64,000 nt of DNA. It comes from Segatella oris. GTDB taxonomy: Bacteria > Bacteroidota > Bacteroidia > Bacteroidales > Bacteroidaceae. A program made the translations under genes and the position numbers. The notes under the pieces are model-generated. The model was not told where the DNA came from. It did no database searches and saw only the letters and a program-made list of their open reading frames with translations. The stretch is taken from NCBI RefSeq assembly GCF_900637655.1, contig NZ_LR134384.1:1984001-2048000 (forward strand), given 5' to 3'. Of the stretch, positions 44,677 through 53,831 are shown in pieces (the first letter of the stretch is position 1; the number at the start of each line of letters is the position of its first letter).

Positions 44677-45981
44677 TTATTCAACCTTCCACTTGGCAAA
44701 CCAACGTTCGTTGAACGTAAAACTAATATTAATCCGGAAAGTGTTCTCCTTGATTAGCCCTGGTGCCTCCTGCCGAACCCATGAACCACTGATATTGAGT
44801 ATAGACCGATTATTCCACTCATTAATAACAGGAATACCCAAACCTACACTTACTCCATACTCTTTCGGCCCCTCCACACCATTCACTTTATAATATGGTG
44901 TAGCATAAGAAGCGCCTAAACGATAGCGAAGACGGTTAGAAAACTTACGCCCCTTTTCATTGGGACAAAACTCTGCCCCCAAGGTTAATTTGTGGCGATC
45001 TTTGTAGATACTGTTGGAAAGAACATATTTTGGCACACCATTCTCCAATGTATATTCTGGATAGCCTACTTTACCAAACTGCATCAATGAATAGTCAACG
45101 CCTACCTTCAATTTATTGTTGTGATTAAACATCAAGCCACCTCCAAATGTTGTTGGAAGTTCTAAACCATTCTTAATTTTCAAAGAAGTAGTATCAGACA
45201 CGTTCGTTTGTGAGTTGTTTGAAATGATTCTGCATTCAGGATCTACATCTAACTTGTGTCCCAAACCATAGGTTGCACCAATGGTCAACTCATCTTTCTT
45301 TGACAGGCGAGCAGTATATTGCACACCGAAATCAAGTTTGTAGTTGTTCACAGTCGCCGTATAATACTTTGAGATGGTATTAACATAAGCATCACTGTAA
45401 GAGTTAACCACAGAACGTGTATAGTTTCCCCAAAGATAAGCAATATTTGCACCTATAGACAAACCTGTAAATGGTTGCCAGCCCACACCGAGATAAACTT
45501 GGTGCAGTCCCCCATTACCTTCAAATGTATTTGTGTAAGTCTGATAAGATGGCGACTGCTTGTTATTCAAATCTCCTGTTGTAGCATATTTGTATCCGAT
45601 ATTTGAATAAGGAATAACACCAAAGCTAACGCCAACATGTTTGGCTGCACGGAATCCCGCTACAACATAATCAAACACACCGTTCTTAGCATTCTTCTTA
45701 ACACCATTCTCTTTAAAATTCGTCAATTGACCAGAGAAACCTGCATCAAATATAAATGACAAAGAGTCCAAAGAAGAATAAGATGCAGGGTTCATGTAGT
45801 TGATTTGGCCATGTTCATGAAAACCCAAGCCTAAGCCATTCATTCCCCGATTAAACCCTGTACCATAATCGGACAATAAACCTAAGCCATATTGACTATA
45901 TGGTGAATTAGTGCCACTTTGAGCTAATGCTGTTGTTGATATTGCAGTCAACAAGGTAGCGCTTAATAATAGTTTATTCAT
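44677..45981 (-). CDS. Outer-membrane beta-barrel protein (PorV/FadL-like), unknown role
   Basis: A 434-aa protein with a signal peptide (cleaved near ALAQSGTNSPYSQYG) and alternating amphipathic strands with many Tyr/Gly, including NRGMNGLGLGF, YLWGNYTRSVVNSY, GATYGLGHKL and a C-terminal barrel-type end RINISFTFNERWFAKW. The SPYSQYGLGLL start is common to Bacteroidota barrel proteins encoded before lptC. Probably in the outer membrane; the substrate is unknown. Confidence 0.78.
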   Translation of the reverse strand: MNKLLLSATLLTAISTTALAQSGTNSPYSQYGLGLLSDYGTGFNRGMNGLGLGFHEHGQINYMNPASYSSLDSLSFIFDAGFSGQLTNFKENGVKKNAKNGVFDYVVAGFRAAKHVGVSFGVIPYSNIGYKYATTGDLNNKQSPSYQTYTNTFEGNGGLHQVYLGVGWQPFTGLSIGANIAYLWGNYTRSVVNSYSDAYVNTISKYYTATVNNYKLDFGVQYTARLSKKDELTIGATYGLGHKLDVDPECRIISNNSQTNVSDTTSLKIKNGLELPTTFGGGLMFNHNNKLKVGVDYSLMQFGKVGYPEYTLENGVPKYVLSNSIYKDRHKLTLGAEFCPNEKGRKFSNRLRYRLGASYATPYYKVNGVEGPKEYGVSVGLGIPVINEWNNRSILNISGSWVRQEAPGLIKENTFRINISFTFNERWFAKWKVE

Positions 45982-46001
45982 AATTGCTATATAATTGCTT
46001 G

Positions 46002-46009
46002 CAAAATTA
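46002..46009 (-). promoter_or_regulatory. -7 promoter box of the barrel-lptC-CNNM unit
   Basis: Minus strand TAATTTTG, 21 bases before the ATG at 45981. Confidence 0.55.
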
Positions 46010-46054
46010 TCAAAAAAATCAGAAACAAATGCATGATAACTCAGAAATATAAGC

Positions 46055-46062
46055 TATTTTTG
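46055..46062 (+). promoter_or_regulatory. -7 promoter box abutting the Lnb-like gene
   Basis: TATTTTTG ends only 5 bases before the GTG at 46067, so transcription would begin at or just after the start codon. Confidence 0.5.
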
Positions 46063-46066
46063 CATT

Positions 46067-47272
46067 GTGAAACGTTTTCAATATATTTTCAGAAGTGTAC
46101 TGCTTGTTTTTTCAATGTCTTTTACACATAATATCCAAGCAGCACAAACATCGTCTGACATTTATGGTGATTCCATGCAAATCAGCCTACTTACTTGTGG
46201 CCCAGGACATGAGATTTATTCTCTGTACGGACATACAGCAATAAGGTTTCAGGATTTGAGAAATCATCAAGATCTTGTCATTAATTACGGGATATTCTCA
46301 TTTCGTCAGAAATATTTTATATTGAGATTTGTTTTTGGTTTGACAGACTATGAAATGGGTATTATACCCTATGAAGACTTCTACGAAGAGTATAAAAGCG
46401 AAGGGAGATGGGTGAAAGAACAAACTCTAAATCTTTCACCTCAAGACAAGCAAAATATCGCTTTGGCTATAGATAAAAACTACATGCCAGAAAACAGGAC
46501 ATATCGTTATAATTATTTCTACGATAACTGCACGACAAGAGCACGCGACATCTTAATCAATAATATGAATGGTTTTGTTGATTATCATGGTTACCAACAT
46601 TTTACATCGTCATATAGGGAGGAAATCCATCAGTGGAACAAACAACATCAATGGGCTAAATGGGGCAACGATTTACTCCTTGGTCTTAAGGCTGACCGCC
46701 CACTTTCAATGGAGGAACGACAATTTCTTCCTGATTCCCTAAGTCATGATTTTCAACATGCGACTGTAAACTATGGACATGGAAAAACAAAAGAACTCGT
46801 CAGTAAAAGTTTTTACTTGCTCTCTCCCACACCAATAAACAACATGGAAGATAATGATTTCTTCAATAAATTTACACCCAACATTCTGATATTCTTTATC
46901 GTTGTGATAGCCATAACATCTACTGTACTACAAAGAAAAGCCAGATGCTACTATATCCTGACTTTCTCTGTTTTATGGTTAGTAACTGGACTTTGTGGTT
47001 TTATACTCACTGCAATGATCTTCAGTCAACATCCTACCGTAAGTCTTAATTTACAGATATTCATACTTAATCCGCTCAACCTATTACTACTTTTCCCAAA
47101 AATCCGCAATAAGAGAAACTACCAACTTCTCATAATCTCATGTTATACAATAGGATGTATCGGAAGTTTTTTCCAAACTTTTGCAGACGGAATACAACTC
47201 TTGGCATTCGTTTTGCTTATAACAAGCGTCATGTCATTCAGAGTCGCACAAAATCAACATCAATTATTATAA
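46067..47272 (+). CDS. DUF4105 / Lnb-type membrane protein (putative lipoprotein N-acyltransferase)
   Basis: A 401-aa protein: signal peptide or anchor (about 1-25), a periplasmic cysteine-peptidase-like domain (about 35-200) and five C-terminal membrane helices. The DUF4105 domain has LLTCGPGHEIYSLYGHTAIR and NYFYDNCTTRARDIL, which carry the conserved His and Cys expected for catalysis. This family has been linked to a lipoprotein N-acyltransferase (Lnb) activity in Bacteroides; I transfer that role only tentatively. Start codon is GTG; a -7 box abuts it. Followed after 9 bases by the phosphodiesterase-like gene. Confidence 0.82.
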   Translation: MKRFQYIFRSVLLVFSMSFTHNIQAAQTSSDIYGDSMQISLLTCGPGHEIYSLYGHTAIRFQDLRNHQDLVINYGIFSFRQKYFILRFVFGLTDYEMGIIPYEDFYEEYKSEGRWVKEQTLNLSPQDKQNIALAIDKNYMPENRTYRYNYFYDNCTTRARDILINNMNGFVDYHGYQHFTSSYREEIHQWNKQHQWAKWGNDLLLGLKADRPLSMEERQFLPDSLSHDFQHATVNYGHGKTKELVSKSFYLLSPTPINNMEDNDFFNKFTPNILIFFIVVIAITSTVLQRKARCYYILTFSVLWLVTGLCGFILTAMIFSQHPTVSLNLQIFILNPLNLLLLFPKIRNKRNYQLLIISCYTIGCIGSFFQTFADGIQLLAFVLLITSVMSFRVAQNQHQLL

Positions 47273-47281
47273 GAAAACAAC

Positions 47282-48667
47282 GTGAACAGATATATTGCCA
47301 TACTGATAGCCGCATTAACTTCTGCAGAGATGCAAGCATTCGAACTTGCACCGCGGTTAATCGTCAACATCACTATTGATCAGCTGAATGCAGACTATAT
47401 TGATGCCTTTTCGCCTTTCTTTAAGGCTGCTGGCTTTCAGAAACTTATGCAAGAAGGGAAAACGTATGAGGTAGCCTCTTGTCCATTCACACCTGTTTCT
47501 GTTCCCTCATCCATTGCAACTATTGCAACAGGTACAACTCCTTTCCACCATGGTATTATTGGCAGTCAATGGATAGACCGCACCACGCTACACCCTGTTT
47601 ACTGCGTTGATGAAAAACAATACATCTATGGTCCTTCTCAATTAAAGACATCAACTGTTGGTGACGAGATGAAGGTTTCGACGCATGGGAAAAGCATTAT
47701 TTACAGCATTGCAGCAGACAAAAGTGCTGCCATTCTGTCAGCAGGTCATGCTGCTGATAATGCAATATGGTATGATGAGGTTTTCAGAAAATGGAAGACG
47801 ACTGCTTTTTATGGAGCTTCACCACAATGGCTCAACACTCCACTTGCCCCACATAATGTTAACAATGAAGCAATTGGAGACAAAGCAATAGAAATTGTTT
47901 CAAGAAGTGGAATGGGGAAAGATGACATTCCTGACATGCTGACAGTCACCCTTTCCGCATCTATGGAGGACAACGAACAATTCCGCAATCGCGAAGATGC
48001 TCTGCAACAAATATATATTCAAATAGATAATGTCCTTGATAAACTTGTTAGTAATATTGAACATCAAGTAGGTAAAAGCCATGTCCTATTTGTCATTACG
48101 GGTACAGGCACAACGGATAATAAAGAGAATGACTATGGTCTTTACCGTATTCCAACAGGAAATTTCTATATTAATCGTACAACCAAGTTATTGAATGTTT
48201 ACCTCTGTGCTATCTATGGACAAGGAACATATATCGATGCAACTTGGGGAAATCAGATTTATCTGAACCGCAAGACTATTGAACAGAAACGGCTTAGCAT
48301 GCATGATGTGCTTACGCGCTGCCAAGAACTATTGCTTGAGAGCGTAGGTATCAGTGATGTTTATACCTGCAATCGTCTACTTACCGGTAACAATGATGTT
48401 TATAAACTGCTTCAAGGTTACAATCCTTCCATCTGTGGTGATATCATCGTCAATGTCGCTCCAGGGTGGAAACTTATCAATGAAGACACTCAAGAAAGCT
48501 ATACCAGCCGTTACAATATTATTCTATTCCCTGTAATTTTCTATGGAACAAACATCAAAGGAGAACGTATATCAACCCCTATTACCATAGATCGTATTGC
48601 ACCTACTATCAGTAAAAGCATTCATATCAGGGCTCCAAATGCTTGTTCTGCAGCTCCACTTTTTTAA
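47282..48667 (+). CDS. Alkaline-phosphatase-superfamily protein, probably inactive
   Basis: A 461-aa secreted protein (signal peptide about 1-19) of the nucleotide-pyrophosphatase/PafA branch, starting NITIDQLNADYID with the first metal Asp33 kept. The nucleophile region is altered: TPVSVPSSIATIATGTTP at residues 70-87 aligns with the usual '(T)-x-PGH-A-x-x-TG' but has Ser-Ser for Gly-His and one extra residue. The later metal motif 'ADHG' is TGTGTTDN here. So most metal and catalytic residues are missing although the fold is still recognisable (HHGIIGSQW, FYGTNIKGERI). Start codon GTG. Coupled to the DUF4105 gene and upstream of secA. Confidence 0.72.
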   Translation: MNRYIAILIAALTSAEMQAFELAPRLIVNITIDQLNADYIDAFSPFFKAAGFQKLMQEGKTYEVASCPFTPVSVPSSIATIATGTTPFHHGIIGSQWIDRTTLHPVYCVDEKQYIYGPSQLKTSTVGDEMKVSTHGKSIIYSIAADKSAAILSAGHAADNAIWYDEVFRKWKTTAFYGASPQWLNTPLAPHNVNNEAIGDKAIEIVSRSGMGKDDIPDMLTVTLSASMEDNEQFRNREDALQQIYIQIDNVLDKLVSNIEHQVGKSHVLFVITGTGTTDNKENDYGLYRIPTGNFYINRTTKLLNVYLCAIYGQGTYIDATWGNQIYLNRKTIEQKRLSMHDVLTRCQELLLESVGISDVYTCNRLLTGNNDVYKLLQGYNPSICGDIIVNVAPGWKLINEDTQESYTSRYNIILFPVIFYGTNIKGERISTPITIDRIAPTISKSIHIRAPNACSAAPLF

Positions 48668-48774
48668 GAGCTATGCCGACAAAGAAGGTCAAAGTATTCA
48701 TATAAAAGGCTTTATCTGTCGGTTCCCCATGCAAACTTTTATATAATAATGTGGAAAATTAGGATTTTAATTCG

Positions 48775-48782
48775 TAATTTTG
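48775..48782 (+). promoter_or_regulatory. -7 promoter box of secA
   Basis: TAATTTTG, 42 bases before the ATG at 48825; it overlaps the longest upstream start (48780), supporting the internal one. Confidence 0.58.
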
Positions 48783-48824
48783 CACTGCACAGAATATTTA
48801 GACAATAATAATACATACATAGAA

Positions 48825-51800
48825 ATGAATTTCAATAACTTTTTGAAATCGTTGTTCGGTGACAAATCAAGCCGTGATATGAAGCTTATCCAACCTCTTG
48901 TAGAGAAAGTAAAAGCGGTCTATCCGGAAATTCAGAAGCTGAGCAATGATGAGTTACGTGCGAAGACCAAAGAACTTCAGCACTATGTTCAGAGTTCTGC
49001 AGATGAGCAGAAAAAACAAATAGAAGAACTCAAAGCTAAGATTGAGGAAACACCAATAGATGAGCGCGAAGATATCTTCAATCAGATTGACAAACTTGAA
49101 AAAGAAGTTCTCGACCTCTATGAGAAAGCTTTGGATGAAGTTATGCCGACAGCTTTCAGCATCATCAAAGATACCGCTCGCCGCTTTGCTGAAAATGAAG
49201 AAACTATCGTTACCGCGACAGATTTTGACAAAGAGCTCGCTGCAAACCCAGCAAACGACTTTGTAACGATTGATGGTGACAAGGCTATTTATCACAACGA
49301 ATGGACTGCCGGAGGTAATAAACTCAAATGGAATATGGTACACTATGATGTACAGCTATTCGGTGGTATTGCCTTACATCAAGGAAAGATTGCAGAGATG
49401 GCAACCGGTGAAGGTAAAACCCTTGTTGCTACACTACCCGTTTTTCTCAATGCTTTGACAGGAAATGGGGTTCATATGGTTACAGTCAATGACTATTTGG
49501 CCAAGCGTGACTCTGAATGGATGGGGCCTCTTTACATGTTCAATGGTCTCTCTGTTGATTGTATTGACAAACATCAGCCTAACTCTGAAGCACGTCGCAA
49601 AGCCTATCAAGCAGATATCACTTTTGGTACAAATAATGAGTTCGGCTTTGATTACCTACGTGACAACATGGCACTGAACCCCAGCGACCTTGTTCAGCGC
49701 AAACATAATTATGCCATTGTCGATGAGGTTGACTCAGTATTGATTGATGATGCCCGTACGCCTTTGATTATCTCTGGTCCTATTCCAAAGGGCGATGATC
49801 AAATGTTTGAAGAATATCAGCCTCTTGTTGAACACTTATATGAAGTGCAACGTAAACAAGCTACGGAGCTATTGGCTGAAGCCAAACAAAAGATCACTAC
49901 CGGACAAGAGAAAAACGACAAGCAGCTACTTGAAGATGGTTTCTTGGCTCTTTATCGTTCTTACAAGGCACTTCCAAAGAATAAACCACTGATTAAGTAT
50001 TTATCTGAGGATGGTATTAAAGCCGGAATGCTGGCTACAGAAGAATTCTACATGGCCAATAACAACCGTGAGATGCCTAAAGCTATTGAGCCTCTCTACT
50101 TTGTGGTTGATGAAAAGCTCAATAGTGCAGACCTTACAGATAAAGGAACAGCATGGCTGGCAAAACAAACCGGACAGGAAGACTTGTTTGTACTGCCAGA
50201 CATCACGTCTCAACTGTCTGCTCTTGAAAGCCAAACGAACCTTTCTGACCAAGAGAGAATCGACAAAAAGGATGAACTGATGTCACACTACGGTGTGCAG
50301 AGTGAACGCGTTCATACACTGCAGCAGTTGCTGAAAGCCTACACCATGTTCAATAAAGACGACGAATATGTTGTCATGGATGGTGAGGTTAAGATTGTCG
50401 ACGAACAGACAGGCCGTATCATGGAAGGCCGTCGTTGGAGCGATGGACTGCATCAGGCTATTGAAGCTAAGGAACATGTCAAGGTTGAAGCTGCAACACA
50501 GACATTTGCAACTATTACCCTGCAGAACTACTTCCGTATGTATCACAAGCTGGCCGGTATGACGGGTACAGCAAGTACAGAAGCAGGGGAATTCTGGGAT
50601 ATATACAAACTTGACGTTGTTGAAATTCCAACAAACCGCCCTATTGCCCGCCACGACCTTGACGATCGCGTATATAAGACTGCACGCGAAAAGTATGCTG
50701 CCGTTATTGATGAAATCGAAGCAATGCGTAATGCAGGTCGTCCGGTATTGGTTGGTACAACATCTGTTGAAATCAGCGAGCTTCTGAGCAAGATGTTGAA
50801 GATGCGACACATCCCTCATAATGTACTGAATGCCAAGCTTCATCAGAGAGAAGCACAGATCGTAGCCGAAGCCGGCCGTTCAGAGAATGGCTTAGGTGCT
50901 GTTACCATTGCTACCAACATGGCCGGTCGTGGTACCGATATCAAACTAACCGATGAGGTTAAAGCCGCAGGTGGTTTGGCCATCATCGGCACAGAACGCC
51001 ATGAGAGCCGTCGTGTCGACCGCCAGTTACGTGGTCGTGCAGGTCGTCAGGGTGATCCTGGTTCATCTGTATTCTATGTTTCGCTCGAAGACAAGCTGAT
51101 GCGTCTCTTTGCATCTGAGCGTATTGCCAAGATCATGGACCGTTTGGGCTTCGAAGATGGGGAACGCATTGAGAGTCCTATGATTTCAAAGAGTATAGAA
51201 CGTGCACAGAAGAAAGTTGAAGAGAACAACTTCGGTATCCGTAAACATCTGCTCGAATACGATGACGTAATGAACAAACAACGTACCGTAATCTATGAGA
51301 AGCGTCGACATGCACTCATGGGTGAACGCGTAGGTATGGACATTACAAACGTCATTTGGGATCGCGTTGTCAGCATCATTGAGAAGAACGACTATGAAGG
51401 TGCAAAGGAAGAATTCATGAAAATATTAGCTATGGAGATTCCTTTCACACAAGAAGAATTCGAAAGTGGTGTAAGAACCGAACTCGAAGAGCGTGCTTTC
51501 CAAGATGCCATGGCTTCTTTCAAGCGTCACACTGACCGTATTCAAGCAGACGCCTACCCTGTCATCAAGAAAGTACAAGAGGAACAGGGAGCAATGTTCG
51601 AACGTATTCTTGTGCCTATTACCGATGGTCGGAACATCTACCAAATTCCTGCAAACCTGCAAGAAGCCTACAACAGTGAAGCAGCCAGCGTTGTTAAGGA
51701 ATTCGAAAAGACCATCATGCTTCGAATTATCGACGACAACTGGAAAGAAAATCTACGTCAACTTGACGAGTTACGCCATAGTGTCCAGAATGCTTCCTAC

Positions 51801-52151
51801 GAACAGAAAGACCCGCTATTGATTTTCAAATTAGAAAGTGTCAAACTGTGGGATAACATGATTGATGACATGAACAACCGCATTGCAAACGTATTGATGC
51901 GGTGTCAGATTCCCGTAGTTCAAGAAGTTCAAGAGGCAGCTCCTGAACAACATGCACAACGATATCATGAACAGAAAGAGGATATTGAAGCACGAGCAGC
52001 GCAACAGAGAGCAGCCCACCAAGACACCCGAGAAGGTGCAGACCAGGTTAATCACACGCCATATGTAGCTGACCGTCTGCCTCGTCCCAATGATCCTTGT
52101 CCATGCGGAAGTGGCAAGAAGTTCAAGAACTGTCATGGCAAGAATCTCTAA
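48825..52151 (+). CDS. secA: Protein translocase motor ATPase
   Basis: A 1108-aa SecA that drives proteins through SecYEG. N-terminus [18 protein letters not shown], Walker A region [15 protein letters not shown]-type [17 protein letters not shown], cross-linking domain, second NTPase domain with [12 protein letters not shown] and [16 protein letters not shown], helical scaffold, and the C-terminal zinc/SecB-binding [16 protein letters not shown]. Longer than E. coli SecA (901 aa), with extra residues after the first NTPase motif as usual in Bacteroidota. The start is chosen at MNFNNF because the upstream extension has no similarity. Confidence 0.97.
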   Translation: MNFNNFLKSLFGDKSSRDMKLIQPLVEKVKAVYPEIQKLSNDELRAKTKELQHYVQSSADEQKKQIEELKAKIEETPIDEREDIFNQIDKLEKEVLDLYEKALDEVMPTAFSIIKDTARRFAENEETIVTATDFDKELAANPANDFVTIDGDKAIYHNEWTAGGNKLKWNMVHYDVQLFGGIALHQGKIAEMATGEGKTLVATLPVFLNALTGNGVHMVTVNDYLAKRDSEWMGPLYMFNGLSVDCIDKHQPNSEARRKAYQADITFGTNNEFGFDYLRDNMALNPSDLVQRKHNYAIVDEVDSVLIDDARTPLIISGPIPKGDDQMFEEYQPLVEHLYEVQRKQATELLAEAKQKITTGQEKNDKQLLEDGFLALYRSYKALPKNKPLIKYLSEDGIKAGMLATEEFYMANNNREMPKAIEPLYFVVDEKLNSADLTDKGTAWLAKQTGQEDLFVLPDITSQLSALESQTNLSDQERIDKKDELMSHYGVQSERVHTLQQLLKAYTMFNKDDEYVVMDGEVKIVDEQTGRIMEGRRWSDGLHQAIEAKEHVKVEAATQTFATITLQNYFRMYHKLAGMTGTASTEAGEFWDIYKLDVVEIPTNRPIARHDLDDRVYKTAREKYAAVIDEIEAMRNAGRPVLVGTTSVEISELLSKMLKMRHIPHNVLNAKLHQREAQIVAEAGRSENGLGAVTIATNMAGRGTDIKLTDEVKAAGGLAIIGTERHESRRVDRQLRGRAGRQGDPGSSVFYVSLEDKLMRLFASERIAKIMDRLGFEDGERIESPMISKSIERAQKKVEENNFGIRKHLLEYDDVMNKQRTVIYEKRRHALMGERVGMDITNVIWDRVVSIIEKNDYEGAKEEFMKILAMEIPFTQEEFESGVRTELEERAFQDAMASFKRHTDRIQADAYPVIKKVQEEQGAMFERILVPITDGRNIYQIPANLQEAYNSEAASVVKEFEKTIMLRIIDDNWKENLRQLDELRHSVQNASYEQKDPLLIFKLESVKLWDNMIDDMNNRIANVLMRCQIPVVQEVQEAAPEQHAQRYHEQKEDIEARAAQQRAAHQDTREGADQVNHTPYVADRLPRPNDPCPCGSGKKFKNCHGKNL

Positions 52152-52171
52152 GCAAAGCTTATACACATACA

Positions 52172-52208
52172 AAAAAGCTCATTCATAATCATTGTGAATG
52201 GGCTTTTT
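52172..52208 (+). terminator. Terminator of secA
   Basis: AAAAAGCTCATTCA (52172-52185) pairs with TGAATGGGCTTTTT (52195-52208) with one G-T pair, 9-base loop, ending in a T run. Confidence 0.85.
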
Positions 52209-52946
52209 ATCTTCTCACTATATTCTCCCATAGAAGTCGGAACTTCTTTTTAAAATTTATTATTATCATCTGAAGGGGAATACTATCATCTTTGAAACGT
52301 TTTCAACCACTTTGAATTCTTTATCCATAAAAAGAGACAAAGTTTATCACTATACTGACCATGAATAGGAATAATCGGGAAGCCTATTCCCTGATCAGCC
52401 CAACAAGTCATGAAACGGCAAGTCTCTACGAGAAGAAAGCAGTATATATTTAGTTCTATATTGTAAAGATATATCGTTGAAATCCACTACTTCAAAAGTG
52501 CAGCAAATAGAAAAGAAAACCATATACTCAACGCATATGTGATGTCATTTCGCTGCTTCAGCATCCCCGTTTTTACCTTCTTTTCATGCAATCTCTATCA
52601 TTTTAGCCTGTAATCTGCATGAGTTTAGCTCCTAAAATGAATGAAACTACTGTGCAATCTGGCGCAAATGAGAATGCTATTTGATACAAAACACAATGAA
52701 ATCAAACAACAACAAGTGCATTAAAATGAATAAAGTTCTACAACTATCTGTATCTCAATATCTTACAAAACATCCTCAAAACTCGCGTATTTTGAATGGC
52801 GATAAAAGTATTTTTGAATACGCAAAACCTGCAAAGGCTTTTGTAAAATAAATTATAAAAGAATAAAAGATATTATCACTAAATAGATCTCTGGAAATAT
52901 TCACCCGTTCACGGACATTCCTTTTACCTTAACCAACATGAAAAAT
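52209..52946. other. Gene desert with dispersed element copy E
   Basis: About 740 bases between convergent secA and a small winged-helix gene. The first 330 bases show no feature; 52540-52850 is copy E of the dispersed element. Confidence 0.6.
52540..52850. repeat. Dispersed intergenic element, copy E
   Basis: Repeated core variants: TGCAATCTCTATCA near 52587, GTAATCTGCATGA (52610-52622), GCAATCTGGCGCA (52654-52666), the first two 22-23 bases apart. A perfect 9-bp hairpin TCATTTTAG (52598-52606) / CTAAAATGA (52632-52640), and a GCGTAT (52785-52790) / ATACGC (52818-52823) hairpin pair as in copy C. Confidence 0.67.
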
Positions 52947-53291
52947 CTACATATCTTCAAACAAAGATAAGGACTGGTCTACAGACGGTTTCGGAGTATC
53001 CTCCTTTTCATCGCATTCATCTTGAAAGCGCAACATTAGCTGTTGAGAATCCTCATTCCGCGGATTGATACGATAATTTCCCCGAACATCTGTACGCGCT
53101 ATCATGGAATCGGCATTTTTCGAATTACGTATCAGATATTGGGAAACGTAAGTATAAACTTCGTCAAAACTGACTGACGAAAACAATGTGTTGCAGGCAT
53201 TATGAACATGGCGTGCAATCTTCTTGACCGACAAACCTTCATTGCCGGCTTCAACCAATATTCTTAATATCTCACTGTTGTATTTCTGCAT
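52947..53291 (-). CDS. Small conserved protein, probable winged-helix/HTH
   Basis: A 114-aa protein beginning MQKYNSEILRILVEAGNEGL, then SVKKIARHVHNACNTLF, which looks like a helix-turn-helix, a VYTYVSQYLIRNSKN helix, a beta-wing-like RGNYRINP, and a charged tail ending LSLFEDM. It resembles a family of Bacteroidales proteins of unknown function. The ATG at 53291 is preferred to 53351 because the upstream part lies in the terminator of the preceding gene. Lies next to a histone-H1-like winged-helix gene; a regulatory or nucleoid role is inferred. Confidence 0.65.
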   Translation of the reverse strand: MQKYNSEILRILVEAGNEGLSVKKIARHVHNACNTLFSSVSFDEVYTYVSQYLIRNSKNADSMIARTDVRGNYRINPRNEDSQQLMLRFQDECDEKEDTPKPSVDQSLSLFEDM

Positions 53292-53307
53292 CACAAAGCT
53301 AAAAAAA

Positions 53308-53341
53308 GAGGGGAACTGAATGCTTACAGTCAGCTCCCCTC
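53308..53341 (-). terminator. Terminator of the H1-like gene
   Basis: GAGGGGAACTGA (53308-53319) / TCAGCTCCCCTC (53330-53341), one mismatch, 10-base loop; on the minus strand followed by seven T. It separates the two small winged-helix genes. Confidence 0.82.
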
Positions 53342-53370
53342 CCTTTAACAAATATCCTTACTACTGAATA

Positions 53371-53667
53371 TTATGCAAGTGTAATCTGGTTGTTCTCGTC
53401 TTTAACCTTGCCCTCTTTGAAGAGCCAGCCAATACCAAGATAAACCTCTTCTGTGCTAATCTTTGCGGCCTTTGCAATCTCCGCTACAGACATTGCTTTA
53501 CCTGCTGCTGCCAATGCTTGATAAACATCACCGGCACGGAAACCTACGCTTTCGGCATTGATAAACAATGCAGACTCTTTTGCTGTAGTCTTCTTAGGCG
53601 CAGCGGCCTTCTTCGTTGCTGCTTTCTTTACTGGTGCAGCCTTGGTTGTTGCTTTCTTTTCTGCCAT
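53371..53667 (-). CDS. Histone-H1-like Lys/Ala-rich tail plus winged-helix (DUF2582) protein
   Basis: A 98-aa protein. Residues 2-33 are a Lys/Ala/Pro/Thr-rich, histone-H1-like tail (EKKATTKAAPVKKAATKKAA and more). Residues about 35-98 form a winged helix: GFRAGDVYQALAAAGKAMSV, AEIAKAAKISTEEVYLGIGW and LFKEGKVKDENNQ, matching DUF2582. The tail suggests non-specific DNA binding and the domain a nucleoid or transcription role (inference). ATG at 53667 (MAEKKATT) chosen over 53676. A TAACTTTG box lies about 70 bases upstream. Confidence 0.8.
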   Translation of the reverse strand: MAEKKATTKAAPVKKAATKKAAAPKKTTAKESALFINAESVGFRAGDVYQALAAAGKAMSVAEIAKAAKISTEEVYLGIGWLFKEGKVKDENNQITLA

Positions 53668-53735
53668 AACTAACAAACTAATTAATCTTTATCAAAAACT
53701 TGAGTGAAAGATGTCGAACATTTAAGTTGACACTA

Positions 53736-53743
53736 CAAAGTTA
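53736..53743 (-). promoter_or_regulatory. -7 promoter box of the H1-like gene
   Basis: Minus strand TAACTTTG, 69 bases before the ATG. Confidence 0.5.
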
Positions 53744-53831
53744 GTCATTATTTTCCAAAACAGACAGAACTATGTAATAAAACTTACAATTCAGTACTTT
53801 GTTCTATTATTTTCTTGATGTAAATCAACCG

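Noticed and set aside
53294..53301. TAGCTTTG promoter-like box before the 114-aa winged-helix gene
   Set aside because: It overlaps the T run of the upstream terminator and would start transcription inside the coding region, so it is probably chance.
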